A stretch of DNA of 7,968 nucleotides from Candidatus Buchananbacteria bacterium RIFCSPLOWO2_02_FULL_46_11b (lineage in GTDB: Bacteria > Patescibacteriota > Patescibacteriia > Buchananbacterales > UBA6539). Position numbers and translations under genes: made by a program. The DNA lies in the NCBI GenBank assembly GCA_001817615.1, contig MHIR01000072.1, positions 23,817 to 31,784 on the forward strand. Direction: 5' to 3'. The notes under the pieces are model-generated. The model did not search any database, had not been told where the DNA came from, and saw nothing but the letters and a program-made list of their open reading frames with translations. Shown one piece after another: positions 1 through 6,473 of the stretch. The stretch's first letter is position 1, and every line of letters starts with the position of its first letter.

Positions 1-1
1 C

Positions 2-892
2 ATTATTTCCCCGCGGCGGGGCAAGCGGCCGCGTGACGTTGAGCGGCCGGTAAAATTAACGCCAAGCGATGCTTCGGAATGCGTTTTTTGTCCCGGACAA
101 ATTGACCAGGTAAGCAAAGTTTTATTGACCGTCAATAAAACCAAAGAAAAAAAAGAGCCCTGGGCGATTAAAGTGATTGCCAATAAATTCCCTTCGGTTT
201 CTCCCAATAACCCCCGGGCCTACGGCCGCCAGCAGGTGGTGATTGAAACCCCGGATCATTTAAAAGAAATTGAAGAATTAAGCACGGTCCGGGTGGCCCA
301 AATTCTGGAAGTTTATTCCCGGCAAACCAAGGAAATCTCCCGCGACAAGAAAATTGAATATGTCCTGATTTTTAAAAATAACGGCGGCCGGGCCGGCGCC
401 TCCCTCCAGCACGCCCATTCCCAGATTTTTGCCACGCAATTCCTCCCGCCGCACATCAAAGACAAATGCCAGCGGGTCCAGGCCTATAAGCTTGAGCGCG
501 GCGGCTGCGTTTATTGCGACGTGATTAAAAGCGAGCGCAAAGGCCCGCGGCTGATTGCCGAAGACAAAAATATGATCGTTTTTTGCCCCTACGCGCCGAT
601 GCATAATTATGAAGTTTGGATTATGCCCAAGCGGCATTTGGACAACGTCACTTTATTGAACCAAAATGAGCGCTTAAGTTTTGCCAAGTTTTTAAAAAAA
701 GTGCTGTTAAAAATCAATCAGCTGAATTTACCCTACAATTATTACTTCCATCAGGTAATCAATGATAAGGACCAGCATTTGTACGTGAAAATCACGCCGC
801 GCGGCTCGGTCTGGGCGGGCGTGGAAATCGGCTCGGGCCTGATTATCAATCCGGTGGCGCCCGAAGACGCGGCCGAGTTTTATCGAGAATAA
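2..892 (+). CDS. galT: GalT-family sugar-1-phosphate nucleotidyltransferase, 5'-partial
   Basis: The reading frame is open from the left edge (first whole codon at 2) to TAA at 890-892, giving 296 visible residues; the start lies outside the window. The first residues, IISPRRGKRP, match the usual N-terminal signature of the GalT family (…W-x-I-I-S-x-x-R-x-x-R-P), so probably only 10-20 residues are missing. Visible motifs are a zinc-type CxxC (C27/C30, bases 80-91), NNGGRAGASLQHAHSQI with the active-site H-x-H-x-Q at H137/H139/Q141 (bases 410-424), and a second CxxC (C169/C172) opening the C-terminal HIT-like half. In this family the second His of H-x-H carries the nucleotidyl intermediate during UMP (or AMP) transfer between hexose-1-phosphates. 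Galactose-1-phosphate uridylyltransferase of the Leloir pathway is the default name. The HAHSQ motif (not HPHGQ) also fits ADP-glucose phosphorylase-like relatives, so substrate is uncertain. A cytosolic enzyme is expected. The TTG at 125 is an internal codon: starting there would lose the first CxxC. Confidence 0.88.
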   Translation: MISPRRGKRPRDVERPVKLTPSDASECVFCPGQIDQVSKVLLTVNKTKEKKEPWAIKVIANKFPSVSPNNPRAYGRQQVVIETPDHLKEIEELSTVRVAQILEVYSRQTKEISRDKKIEYVLIFKNNGGRAGASLQHAHSQIFATQFLPPHIKDKCQRVQAYKLERGGCVYCDVIKSERKGPRLIAEDKNMIVFCPYAPMHNYEVWIMPKRHLDNVTLLNQNERLSFAKFLKKVLLKINQLNLPYNYYFHQVINDKDQHLYVKITPRGSVWAGVEIGSGLIINPVAPEDAAEFYRE

Positions 893-902
893 AAACAAAA
901 GA

Positions 903-961
903 ATCCCGATGTCCGCTTTGCGGAATCGGGATCCCGACTTCGCTTTCGGCGAACGTCGGGA
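903..961. repeat. Two tandem imperfect hairpins after the GalT-like gene
   Basis: Hairpin A pairs 903-910 with 925-932 (ATCCCGAT/ATCGGGAT) and 912-916 with 920-924, leaving one bulged G at 911 and a TTT loop. Hairpin B pairs 933-938 with 955-960 (CCCGAC/GTCGGG) and 939-943 with 949-953 (TTCGC/GCGAA), leaving one bulged C. The two stems abut at 932. Their sequences are alike, so they look like diverged copies of one REP-like palindromic unit. They may protect or end the GalT-family transcript, but no T-tract follows directly. Confidence 0.7.
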
Positions 962-969
962 CAAAAGAA

Positions 970-1005
970 CAAGAGAACAAATTTATTTTAATTTTTGTTC
1001 TCTTG
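970..1005. repeat. Perfect 12-bp AT-rich inverted repeat
   Basis: CAAGAGAACAAA at 970-981 pairs exactly with TTTGTTCTCTTG at 994-1005 around a 12-nt loop. It lies between two convergent genes. It could contribute to termination on either strand, but it lacks a GC-rich stem and a clean T-run, so the role is inferred. Confidence 0.6.
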
Positions 1006-1039
1006 TTTTAATGTTTTAATATTCTTTTGCTAAAGAAAA

Positions 1040-1071
1040 AAAGACGACGATTTCGCCGTCTTTATTTTTTT
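1040..1071. terminator. Bidirectional intrinsic terminator between convergent genes
   Basis: AAAGACG (1040-1046) pairs with CGTCTTT (1057-1063). An A/C mismatch and a further CG/CG pair lie inside, with an ATTT loop. An A-run lies to the left (1036-1042) and a T-run to the right (1065-1071), so the hairpin reads as a rho-independent terminator on both strands. It fits its place between the GalT-family gene (plus strand) and the 373-aa gene (minus strand). Confidence 0.75.
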
Positions 1072-1111
1072 AATTTAATTGTCTCTTTGTCAAGACAAGA
1101 ACGTGACCAAG

Positions 1112-2233
1112 TTAACCGCCGATCAGATCGACTCTAACTTTTTTCTCCCCCAACAATTTATACCAAAGCTCATTCCTTTTAAGGAGACTGCTCCACGTAC
1201 TCCAGGTAGCAATCGTGCCTGCCAGGAGCAAGGCATTGAGTTTTTGGCGTCCGCTGGGGGCGATGACCCGACATTCGCCATAGAGCTTATGTTTGCTTCC
1301 CGCCCACTCGCCCTGCTCTCTCTGAAGACTCGTTTCAAGTTCAGTTTTAAACCTTTGCCTCTCTTCTTCAGAAAGCATCCCGAGTGAGAAAACCGCAAGT
1401 TGAGGGAAAAAACCGGAGCCAACGCATGGCTTAAACCTATCCGAGAAAGTACTCTTGGGCACTTTGAAACGAATGGGCTTGATAATCCGTCGGACATCAG
1501 CCGGTATGCCTTTGACAATTGTCGGCACGTCGCCACAGTCGATCAGAACGATAGAGCTGGGATCATCGCAATGTCTACCAACAGACCTTCCCGCCGGTCC
1601 GTCACACAACATGCATTCTGGAAACGGTAAATAGTGATATCGAAGTTGGACATCGCCTTCGCCAAAGATTCTCCGTTTGACACAATCAGTCTCTATGGCA
1701 TCGCGAACAATCTGCCGTTGACTTTGAGCGAGTTTATTAAGGAGCAACACCACGACATTGGCAAAGCCTTGGGAAAGCGCGGTGACTTCCGCCACACTGG
1801 CTTCTTGCTTCAGTTTATACTCATGGTCGTGCTCAAATCTTATCCAACGAAATGGATTATATGGATAGGTCTTCGCACCGTCCAACCAGAGACTAAAATC
1901 CTGAACAAGACCGAGGTCGAGCTCGTTCTCTGTAGTATCTCTCGCTACTTTGGCCGATAGAATAGAGACACTTCTGATGTGAGTAGAGACTTCGTCAGAG
2001 AAAGTGCCCGCGCCATGGGGCGTAAGTTTCCCTCTGTCGATTGGTTTGAAACTTATGACCTCACGTTGATAATAATCATTTTCAATGTGAGCCACCAGCC
2101 CGGTGGTAAGACTGCCCCACTTGATAGGCCAGCCTTTTTGATACAAAAACTGGAAACTCGGGTTTTCAAAGACCAATTTTTCCAACGGGGTGAATTGATA
2201 CCCCGCTTGTTCGAGTTGCGTCAGATCATACAT
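1112..2233 (-). CDS. Hypothetical protein, 373 aa, family not recognised
   Basis: The frame runs from ATG (complement of 2231-2233) to TAA (complement of 1112-1114). I chose this start because AGGAG (complement of 2242-2246) sits 8 nt upstream; the same frame stays open to a TTG at 2284, without such support. No signal peptide or convincing membrane segment is seen; residues about 155-170 are hydrophobic but short and followed by charged residues. A possible metal site is C207-x2-C210 followed by H221-C222. Further cysteines are at 184, 233, 270 and 321. The C-terminal stretch (about 322-357), with VIAP, a following R, and A-T-W-S-T-W, faintly recalls the C-terminus of actin-fold proteins, but the order of other motifs does not fit, so I do not name it. 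The gene has its own promoter, a structured leader and a terminator, so it is probably monocistronic. Codon choice (more GAG, CTC, AGT) looks different from the GCC/GGC/AAA-rich neighbours, which suggests transfer. Confidence 0.75.
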   Translation of the reverse strand: MYDLTQLEQAGYQFTPLEKLVFENPSFQFLYQKGWPIKWGSLTTGLVAHIENDYYQREVISFKPIDRGKLTPHGAGTFSDEVSTHIRSVSILSAKVARDTTENELDLGLVQDFSLWLDGAKTYPYNPFRWIRFEHDHEYKLKQEASVAEVTALSQGFANVVVLLLNKLAQSQRQIVRDAIETDCVKRRIFGEGDVQLRYHYLPFPECMLCDGPAGRSVGRHCDDPSSIVLIDCGDVPTIVKGIPADVRRIIKPIRFKVPKSTFSDRFKPCVGSGFFPQLAVFSLGMLSEEERQRFKTELETSLQREQGEWAGSKHKLYGECRVIAPSGRQKLNALLLAGTIATWSTWSSLLKRNELWYKLLGEKKVRVDLIGG

Positions 2234-2369
2234 TGTTTTTTCTCCTATTAGTTGACCTAACCATTCGAAATATACGGCGCGCAATTTCTATGCCCGAATG
2301 AACCTCGCCGGCAATTCACCGGCAAGACGGGAGAAATTCTATCCCCCTTGGTGTTCCAATCATTCTCTA
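2234..2369 (-). promoter_or_regulatory. Structured 5' leader of the 373-aa gene
   Basis: From the inferred transcription start near 2369 to the ATG there are about 136 nt. On the minus strand this leader holds two hairpins in series. The first is GGGGGA/TCTCCC (2329-2347, one G-T wobble, 7-nt loop). The second is TTGCCGG/CCGGCGA (2305-2325, one G-T wobble, 7-nt loop). AGGAG then precedes the start at 8 nt. The layout allows riboregulation or a protein-binding leader. It does not match a riboswitch class I know. Confidence 0.45.
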
Positions 2370-2375
2370 ATTTGT

Positions 2376-2404
2376 ATATTAAACAATTAATACCATAAAG
2401 TCAA
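2376..2404 (-). promoter_or_regulatory. Sigma70-type promoter of the 373-aa gene
   Basis: On the minus strand, TTGACT (complement of 2399-2404) and TAATAT (complement of 2376-2381) are separated by exactly 17 nt. Both boxes are close to consensus. They face the 373-aa gene and lie upstream of its hairpin-containing leader. Confidence 0.7.
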
Positions 2405-2470
2405 GTAGCACGATGGTTCAATCACTAGGAACTTAAAAAATTTAGATTGAGGCTAAATTAAATGCTTGCT

Positions 2471-2549
2471 GGCAAAAAAGAATAAAATTAATGTAGAGAC
2501 GCAAGATTTTGCGTCTCTACCCGGTTTATTTTTTTTATTCTTTTTTGCC
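2471..2549. repeat. Nested palindrome with a GTAGAGACGCAA core
   Basis: The outer arms are a perfect 17-bp inverted repeat (2471-2487 with 2533-2549; GGCAAAAAAG…/…CTTTTTTGCC). Inside is a second perfect palindrome of 12-bp arms around a 4-nt loop (2493-2504 and 2509-2520; GTAGAGACGCAA/TTGCGTCTCTAC). To my knowledge GTAGAGACGC-type palindromes recur as dispersed repeats in many unrelated bacterial genomes. The octamer AAATGCTT occurs on both sides (2460-2467 and 2561-2568), which could be a target duplication of a small insertion. The element lies between two divergent promoters. Confidence 0.8.
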
Positions 2550-2555
2550 GCCAGG

Positions 2556-2584
2556 TTGCCAAATGCTTCAAAAAGTGTTAAAAT
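2556..2584 (+). promoter_or_regulatory. Promoter of the class A PBP gene
   Basis: TTGCCA (2556-2561) and TAAAAT (2579-2584) are separated by 17 nt, each one base from consensus. The expected transcription start near 2591 gives a leader of about 33 nt before the ATG at 2624. No clear Shine-Dalgarno sequence is seen in that leader, which is A/T-rich. Confidence 0.6.
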
Positions 2585-2623
2585 AAAAACATAAAATAAG
2601 ATAATTGTTAACTGTTATTTATC

Positions 2624-5485
2624 ATGTCTTTTCTTCAAATCTACAAAAAAACCGGCTACCAAGACTGGCGGCAACCGGCCAATCGCCGCCGGCATAACCC
2701 GGCTTATTTCGGGCAAAGGTCATCAGCGGGCCGGCCGAAGAGGAAACTGCCGATCAGGCAAATCTTGACCGGCGGCGTTATTTTATTGGCGCTGGGCGGA
2801 ATTTTCAGCATCATCTTTTTAGCCTGGCTGGCGACGCAATTGCCCAATCCCAATAAAATTATTGACCGCTCGGTTGCCCTGTCCACGAAAATTTACGACC
2901 GCCAAGGCGAAACTCTGCTTTACGACATCCATGGCGCGCAAAAAAGAACCTTTGTCCAGCTATCCGGCATTCCAGAAAATTTAAAAAATGCCACCCTGGC
3001 GGCCGAGGACCGCGAATTTTATAAGCACGGCGGCATCAGCTTTACCGGCATCATCCGCTCGCTTCTGAAAAATATTTTTACCGGCTCCAAAGCCGGCGGC
3101 TCCACCATTACCCAGCAATTGGTCAAAAACGTGATTTTGTCGCCGGAAAAAACTTATACCCGCAAGGCCAAAGAAGTGATTTTATCCTACCAGCTGGAAA
3201 AGAAATTTTCCAAAGACGAAATTTTGCAGATGTATTTTAACGAGATTCCTTACGGCTCGGTGGCTTACGGCGCCGAAGCCGCGGCCCAGACTTATTTCGG
3301 CAAAGCCGTCAAGGACTTGTCTTTGGCCGAAAGCGCGGTTTTGGCCGCTTTGCCCCAGGCCCCCACCTATTATTCGCCCTATGGCAGCCATTTAGACAAG
3401 CTGTACGCCCGCCAGGGCTGGATTTTGGACAGTCTGGCTGATTTGGGCTATATCACCGAAGAAGACGCCGAATTCGCCAAAAAAGAAAAAATTGAATTTA
3501 AAAAAAGCGCGGAAAGCATCATCGCCCCGCATTTTGTCATGTTCATTAAAGAATATCTGACCGAGAAATACGGCGAATTGGCGGTGGAGCAGGGCGGCCT
3601 GAAAGTCATTACCACGCTTGACGCGGACAAGCAAAAATTCGCCGAAGAAGCGATTGCCGAAAACGCGGAAAAAAATTTAAAATGGAACGCCGGCAACGCG
3701 GCCTTAGTCGCCCTGGATCCGGCCACCGGCCAAATTTTAGCCATGGTCGGGTCAAAAGATTATTTTAACGATGAAATTGACGGCCAGGTCAACGTTGCCA
3801 CCCGGCCGCGCCAGCCCGGTTCATCTTTCAAGCCGATTGTCTACGCCGCGGCCTTTAAAAAAGGCTATACCCCGGAAACCGTGCTTTATGACGCGGTGAC
3901 CAAATTTCTGAATTCCGACGGCAAAGATTATGAGCCGAAAAATTATGACTTAAAAGAGCATGGGCCCGTAACCATCCGCCAGGCCCTGGCCGGGTCGCTG
4001 AATATTCCGGCGGTCAAGGCGATTTATTTGACCGGCGTGGATAAAGTTTTGGATTTGGCCGGCAGTTTGGGCTACACGACGCTTTCCGACCGCAGCCGCT
4101 TTGGCTTGTCTTTGGTTTTGGGCGGCGCGGAAGTCAAGCTGATTGAGCAGGTGGCCGCTTTCGCGGTTTTCGCCCGCGAAGGGGAATATCATCCGCCCGC
4201 CGGCATCTTAAAAGTTGAGGACAAAGACGGCGCGGTTTTGGAAGAATATAAAAAACAGGAAAAAAAGGTTTTGGAAACCCAAGTCGCCAGGCAGATAAAC
4301 AGCATTCTGTCCGACAACGCGGCCCGGGCTTATATTTTCGGCGAAAAAAATTATCTGACCCTGCCTGATCGGGCCGTAGCGGCCAAGACCGGCACGACCA
4401 ACGATTATCATGATGCCTGGACCGTCGGCTTCACGCCGAACTTGGCGGCCGGCGTCTGGGTCGGCAACAGCGACAACGCGGAAATGAAGCGCGGCGCCGA
4501 CGGCAGTGTTTTAGCCGCGCCGATCTGGAATAAATTCATGCAGGAGGCCTTAAAAGGTTTACCGGCGGAGGGTTTTACGGCGCCGGCAGCGACGGTAAGC
4601 GGCAAGCCGGTTTTAAACGGCCAGCTGGTCCAGGGGATTAAAGTCAAGGTCAATAAAAACAACGGTAAATTGGCGACGGATTTGACGCCGCCGGACTTGG
4701 TTGAAGAAAGAATCTACCGCCAGGCGCATGCCATTTTATATTATATCAATAAAGACGATCCTCAAGGCGATACGGCGCCGGATTTAAACGACCCGCAATA
4801 TCCGCGCTGGGAAGAAGCGGTTTTGCGCTGGGCCAAAGACAATAATATCATGGCCGAAGACCCGCCGACTGAATCAGACGACAGCTACCGGCCCGAAGAT
4901 AAGCCGGTAATCAGTCTGACTTTTCCCGACGCCCGCCAGACGATTACCGACCGGAATTTCAGCGCCGGCGTCAATGCTTCGGCCCCGCGCGGCGTTTTGC
5001 GGGTGGAGTATTATCTTAACGGGAAGCTTTTAAAGCCCGTTTCGGAAGCGCCGTATGAGCTTTCGGTTTATCTTGACGACCCGAATCTTAAAAGCGGTTT
5101 TTACCAGCTCAAAGCCGCGGCCTATGACGATCTCGGCAATAACAACAGCGCCGCGCTGGACTTAAATTTTCAATTGCCGGAAATTCCCCAGCCTTTAAGC
5201 TGGCTGGCGCCGGCGGAAAATGAAACCATCAGCGCCAAGAAATTTCCTTACGTAATTAAGGCCGAGCTGGCTAATGTTTCCCGGATTCAAAAAATTGACG
5301 TTTATTATAAAACCGCCGATGGCCAGGTTGATTACATCAATACCAGCCGCCAATTTGCCGGCGGCCAATTAGCCGTTCCTTGGCCCTCGGCCCCCGCTCC
5401 CGGCGCTTACAAAATTTACGCGGAAATCACCAATTCCGACGGCTATGCCTTTAAGACCGGCGAGGTGGTGGCGGAAGTGCAGTAG
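2624..5485 (+). CDS. mrcA: Class A penicillin-binding protein 1A (bifunctional peptidoglycan synthase)
   Basis: This 953-aa protein polymerises glycan strands from lipid II and cross-links their peptides on the outer face of the membrane. A basic cytosolic N-terminus (1-45) leads to one membrane segment at about 46-70. The GT51 glycosyltransferase domain (about 95-270) has catalytic E128 in AAEDREFYKHGG, the GGSTITQQLVKN motif (158-169) and the KDEILQMYFNEIPYG motif (198-212). The transpeptidase domain (about 355-640) has SxxK with nucleophile S400 and K403, S458-L-N460, and K588-T-G. All catalytic signatures are intact. A linker rich in Pro, Asp and Glu (about 690-760) leads to two Ig-like beta domains (about 760-850 and 852-953), an extension that E. 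coli PBP1A lacks; it may bind wall polymer or partner proteins. The gene has its own promoter and terminator, so it is probably monocistronic. The symbol is given by homology. It could equally be named ponA. Confidence 0.95.
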   Translation: MSFLQIYKKTGYQDWRQPANRRRHNPAYFGQRSSAGRPKRKLPIRQILTGGVILLALGGIFSIIFLAWLATQLPNPNKIIDRSVALSTKIYDRQGETLLYDIHGAQKRTFVQLSGIPENLKNATLAAEDREFYKHGGISFTGIIRSLLKNIFTGSKAGGSTITQQLVKNVILSPEKTYTRKAKEVILSYQLEKKFSKDEILQMYFNEIPYGSVAYGAEAAAQTYFGKAVKDLSLAESAVLAALPQAPTYYSPYGSHLDKLYARQGWILDSLADLGYITEEDAEFAKKEKIEFKKSAESIIAPHFVMFIKEYLTEKYGELAVEQGGLKVITTLDADKQKFAEEAIAENAEKNLKWNAGNAALVALDPATGQILAMVGSKDYFNDEIDGQVNVATRPRQPGSSFKPIVYAAAFKKGYTPETVLYDAVTKFLNSDGKDYEPKNYDLKEHGPVTIRQALAGSLNIPAVKAIYLTGVDKVLDLAGSLGYTTLSDRSRFGLSLVLGGAEVKLIEQVAAFAVFAREGEYHPPAGILKVEDKDGAVLEEYKKQEKKVLETQVARQINSILSDNAARAYIFGEKNYLTLPDRAVAAKTGTTNDYHDAWTVGFTPNLAAGVWVGNSDNAEMKRGADGSVLAAPIWNKFMQEALKGLPAEGFTAPAATVSGKPVLNGQLVQGIKVKVNKNNGKLATDLTPPDLVEERIYRQAHAILYYINKDDPQGDTAPDLNDPQYPRWEEAVLRWAKDNNIMAEDPPTESDDSYRPEDKPVISLTFPDARQTITDRNFSAGVNASAPRGVLRVEYYLNGKLLKPVSEAPYELSVYLDDPNLKSGFYQLKAAAYDDLGNNNSAALDLNFQLPEIPQPLSWLAPAENETISAKKFPYVIKAELANVSRIQKIDVYYKTADGQVDYINTSRQFAGGQLAVPWPSAPAPGAYKIYAEITNSDGYAFKTGEVVAEVQ

Positions 5486-5498
5486 GGGAACGGAGTAT

Positions 5499-5530
5499 CA
5501 ATAAAGCAATAAAACAATAAAGCAATAAAA
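5499..5530. repeat. Two tandem 16-bp copies of an AT-rich unit
   Basis: The unit CAATAAAGCAATAAAA occurs at 5499-5514 and again, identical, at 5515-5530, followed by a partial CAAT. It lies just after the PBP stop codon. It looks like a short slippage repeat; no function is evident. Confidence 0.75.
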
Positions 5531-5557
5531 CAATCCGTTAGATTTCATTCTCTTAAT

Positions 5558-5598
5558 AAAAATACTCTTTTCCGATAAGTTGGGGAAGAGTATTTTTT
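5558..5598. terminator. Bidirectional terminator between the PBP gene and hicBA
   Basis: AAAAATACTCTT (5558-5569) pairs with AAGAGTATTTTT (5586-5597). Two T-G wobbles and two C-G pairs extend the stem towards an 8-nt loop. The stem ends in a T-run on the plus strand and, by symmetry, on the minus strand. It separates the convergent PBP gene and hicB-hicA operon. Confidence 0.75.
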
Positions 5599-5600
5599 AT

Positions 5601-5736
5601 TATTTCAGCTAACGTTACCGGGCTAGCCGAAGTTTTTTATTTCTGCTGCGGTAAAATATGCGCGGAGTGTACCGCATAAAGAAATAAAAAATTTGAGTGA
5701 GTGAGGTAAATTTGATAATTTATTTTCTTAATTTAT
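5601..5736. repeat. Left inverted-repeat end of the hicBA segment
   Basis: TTCAGCTAAC (5604-5613), GGCTAGCC (5621-5628), GGTAAATTTGA (5705-5715) and a 17-bp stretch at 5720-5736 recur, inverted and in the same order, at 6474-6542. The 17-bp part covers the last codons and stop of hicA. Compared with the right copy, this one carries an extra hairpin (5633-5691) between GGCTAGCC and GGTAAATTTGA. The outer site also matches 7112-7126 in direct orientation (TATTTCAGC-TAACG). Confidence 0.6.
5633..5691. repeat. Long two-part hairpin downstream of hicA
   Basis: TTTTTTATTTCT (5633-5644) pairs perfectly with AGAAATAAAAAA (5680-5691). Inside, TGCGGTA (5647-5653) pairs with TACCGCA (5670-5676), leaving a 16-nt loop. 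The T-run lies on the 5' arm and the A-run on the 3' arm on both strands, so this is not an ordinary intrinsic terminator. GGAGTGTACCGCATA (5664-5678) resembles GGAGCGTAACCGCATA (7246-7261). Confidence 0.7.
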
Positions 5737-5944
5737 CGTATTCTTCCACTGCCAGCTGGATATCATTGAGTATTTTTCTTAGTAATCCTTTACTGATTTC
5801 TTGGCAGTGAATTGGGACTACAGTAGTTCTGCCGTCGGGATGTTTAAAAAATACGTGAGACCCTTCGGCATCACGCTTTGTAAAACCAAGCTCAAGCAGA
5901 ATTTTGACAAACCTCCTAGGTTTGATTGGTATAAGTTTAGGCAT
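5720..5944 (-). CDS. hicA: HicA-family mRNA interferase toxin
   Basis: This 74-aa protein is full length for the HicA (YcfA-like) family of ribosome-independent mRNA endonucleases with a double-stranded-RNA-binding-like fold. The hallmark G28-S29-H30-V-F-F-K-H block is present; H30 is the expected catalytic residue. It is followed by the usual strand with VVPIH and the E-I-S-K-G-L-L-R-K-I-L helix. The start ATG overlaps the end of hicB by 8 nt (ATGCCTAA), so the two are translationally coupled, with the antitoxin first. Order toxin-second is the reverse of the E. coli locus, though common elsewhere. The last codons and stop (5720-5736) are repeated, inverted, at 6474-6490. The toxin is expected to be silent while HicB is bound. 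Confidence 0.9.
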   Translation of the reverse strand: MPKLIPIKPRRFVKILLELGFTKRDAEGSHVFFKHPDGRTTVVPIHCQEISKGLLRKILNDIQLAVEEYDKLRK

Positions 5945-6161
5945 GGGTGACTTTTACATTTTGGATTCCGACAAATCTGGTTTTTTCTAAAACCTTAACG
6001 TCGATATTTCTAAGACATAGTCTTAAAACATCCCGCAGGCTATCAAGCATTTCTTCTTGAGTTTTGCCTTGGGCATAGCAACTAGGCACAGATGGCACTG
6101 ATCCGACGAAAACGCCGTCCTCGTCTTGCTCAATATAGACTGTAAATAGAGAGTTTTTCAT
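5937..6161 (-). CDS. hicB: Short HicB-family antitoxin
   Basis: This 74-aa protein is the first gene of the pair. It shows the HicB partial RNase-H-like fold: an initial strand (FTVYIEQDEDGVFVGSVPSVPSC), the YAQGKTQEEMLDSLRDVLRLCL helix, and a final FVGIQNVKV strand. It should bind and mask HicA. It ends after this domain, so there is no ribbon-helix-helix or HTH extension of the kind that lets longer HicB proteins repress their own promoter; regulation may be post-transcriptional or need another factor. The start ATG is the complement of 6159-6161. No strong Shine-Dalgarno sequence or clear promoter could be assigned upstream. The stop codon lies inside the start of hicA. Confidence 0.88.
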   Translation of the reverse strand: MKNSLFTVYIEQDEDGVFVGSVPSVPSCYAQGKTQEEMLDSLRDVLRLCLRNIDVKVLEKTRFVGIQNVKVTHA

Positions 6162-6239
6162 AATATGAGAGCGTTGATTAATTATTTCTACTAGATTATC
6201 GTAATTTAAACTTTGGCTTGATTTAGCATAATAGAAGCT

Positions 6240-6412
6240 GATTAACCCCGTTTAGAAATAAATTTCTAACGGGGTAGACGCGCCATTCGGCCTTTTGACA
6301 AGTCTCAAGGCCGCCTTGAATTTGCTGAAAGGCGACAAGCTCAAGGCGCCTTGAGCATAGCCGAAAGGCGGATTAACCCCGTTAGAAATTTATTTCTAAC
6401 GGGGTAGACGCG
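6240..6412. repeat. Composite palindromic repeat block
   Basis: Two direct copies of a 42-43-bp unit bound the block (6240-6282 and 6371-6412). Each begins GATTAACCCCGTT, ends AACGGGGTAGACGCG, and is itself a long palindrome around TTAGAAAT/ATTTCTAA. Copy 1 has one extra T, and the central two bases differ (AA versus TT). Between them lie two tandem copies of a 36-37-bp unit (6297-6333 and 6334-6369) starting GACAAG and ending GAAAGGC. The second contains a perfect 18-bp palindrome, GCTCAAGGCGCCTTGAGC (6339-6356). It lies upstream of hicB. Confidence 0.8.
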
Positions 6413-6473
6413 GAAAACTTGAATTATTCAACGGTCTAAATATAACTTCATTTTTTAGCTATTATAATATTAC

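Noticed and set aside
125..892. GalT-like protein starting at TTG 125
   Set aside because: The frame continues upstream to the window edge with the family's N-terminal signature and first CxxC, so 125 is internal.
1079..2251. Several plus-strand open frames opposite the 373-aa gene
   Set aside because: They are short, mutually overlapping shadows. The promoter, Shine-Dalgarno sequence, leader and terminator all support the minus strand.
2624..5485. Recoded stop codons (UGA as glycine, as in some Patescibacteria)
   Set aside because: All reported frames are complete without reading through UGA, and they end at TAA or TAG.
5633..5691. Intrinsic terminator after hicA
   Set aside because: On both strands the T-rich arm comes first and the A-rich arm last, so no T-run follows the stem; 5558-5598 is the better terminator.
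6240..6412. Possible CRISPR array
   Set aside because: There are only two outer repeats with a repetitive, palindromic centre instead of unique spacers of constant length, and no cas gene is in the window.
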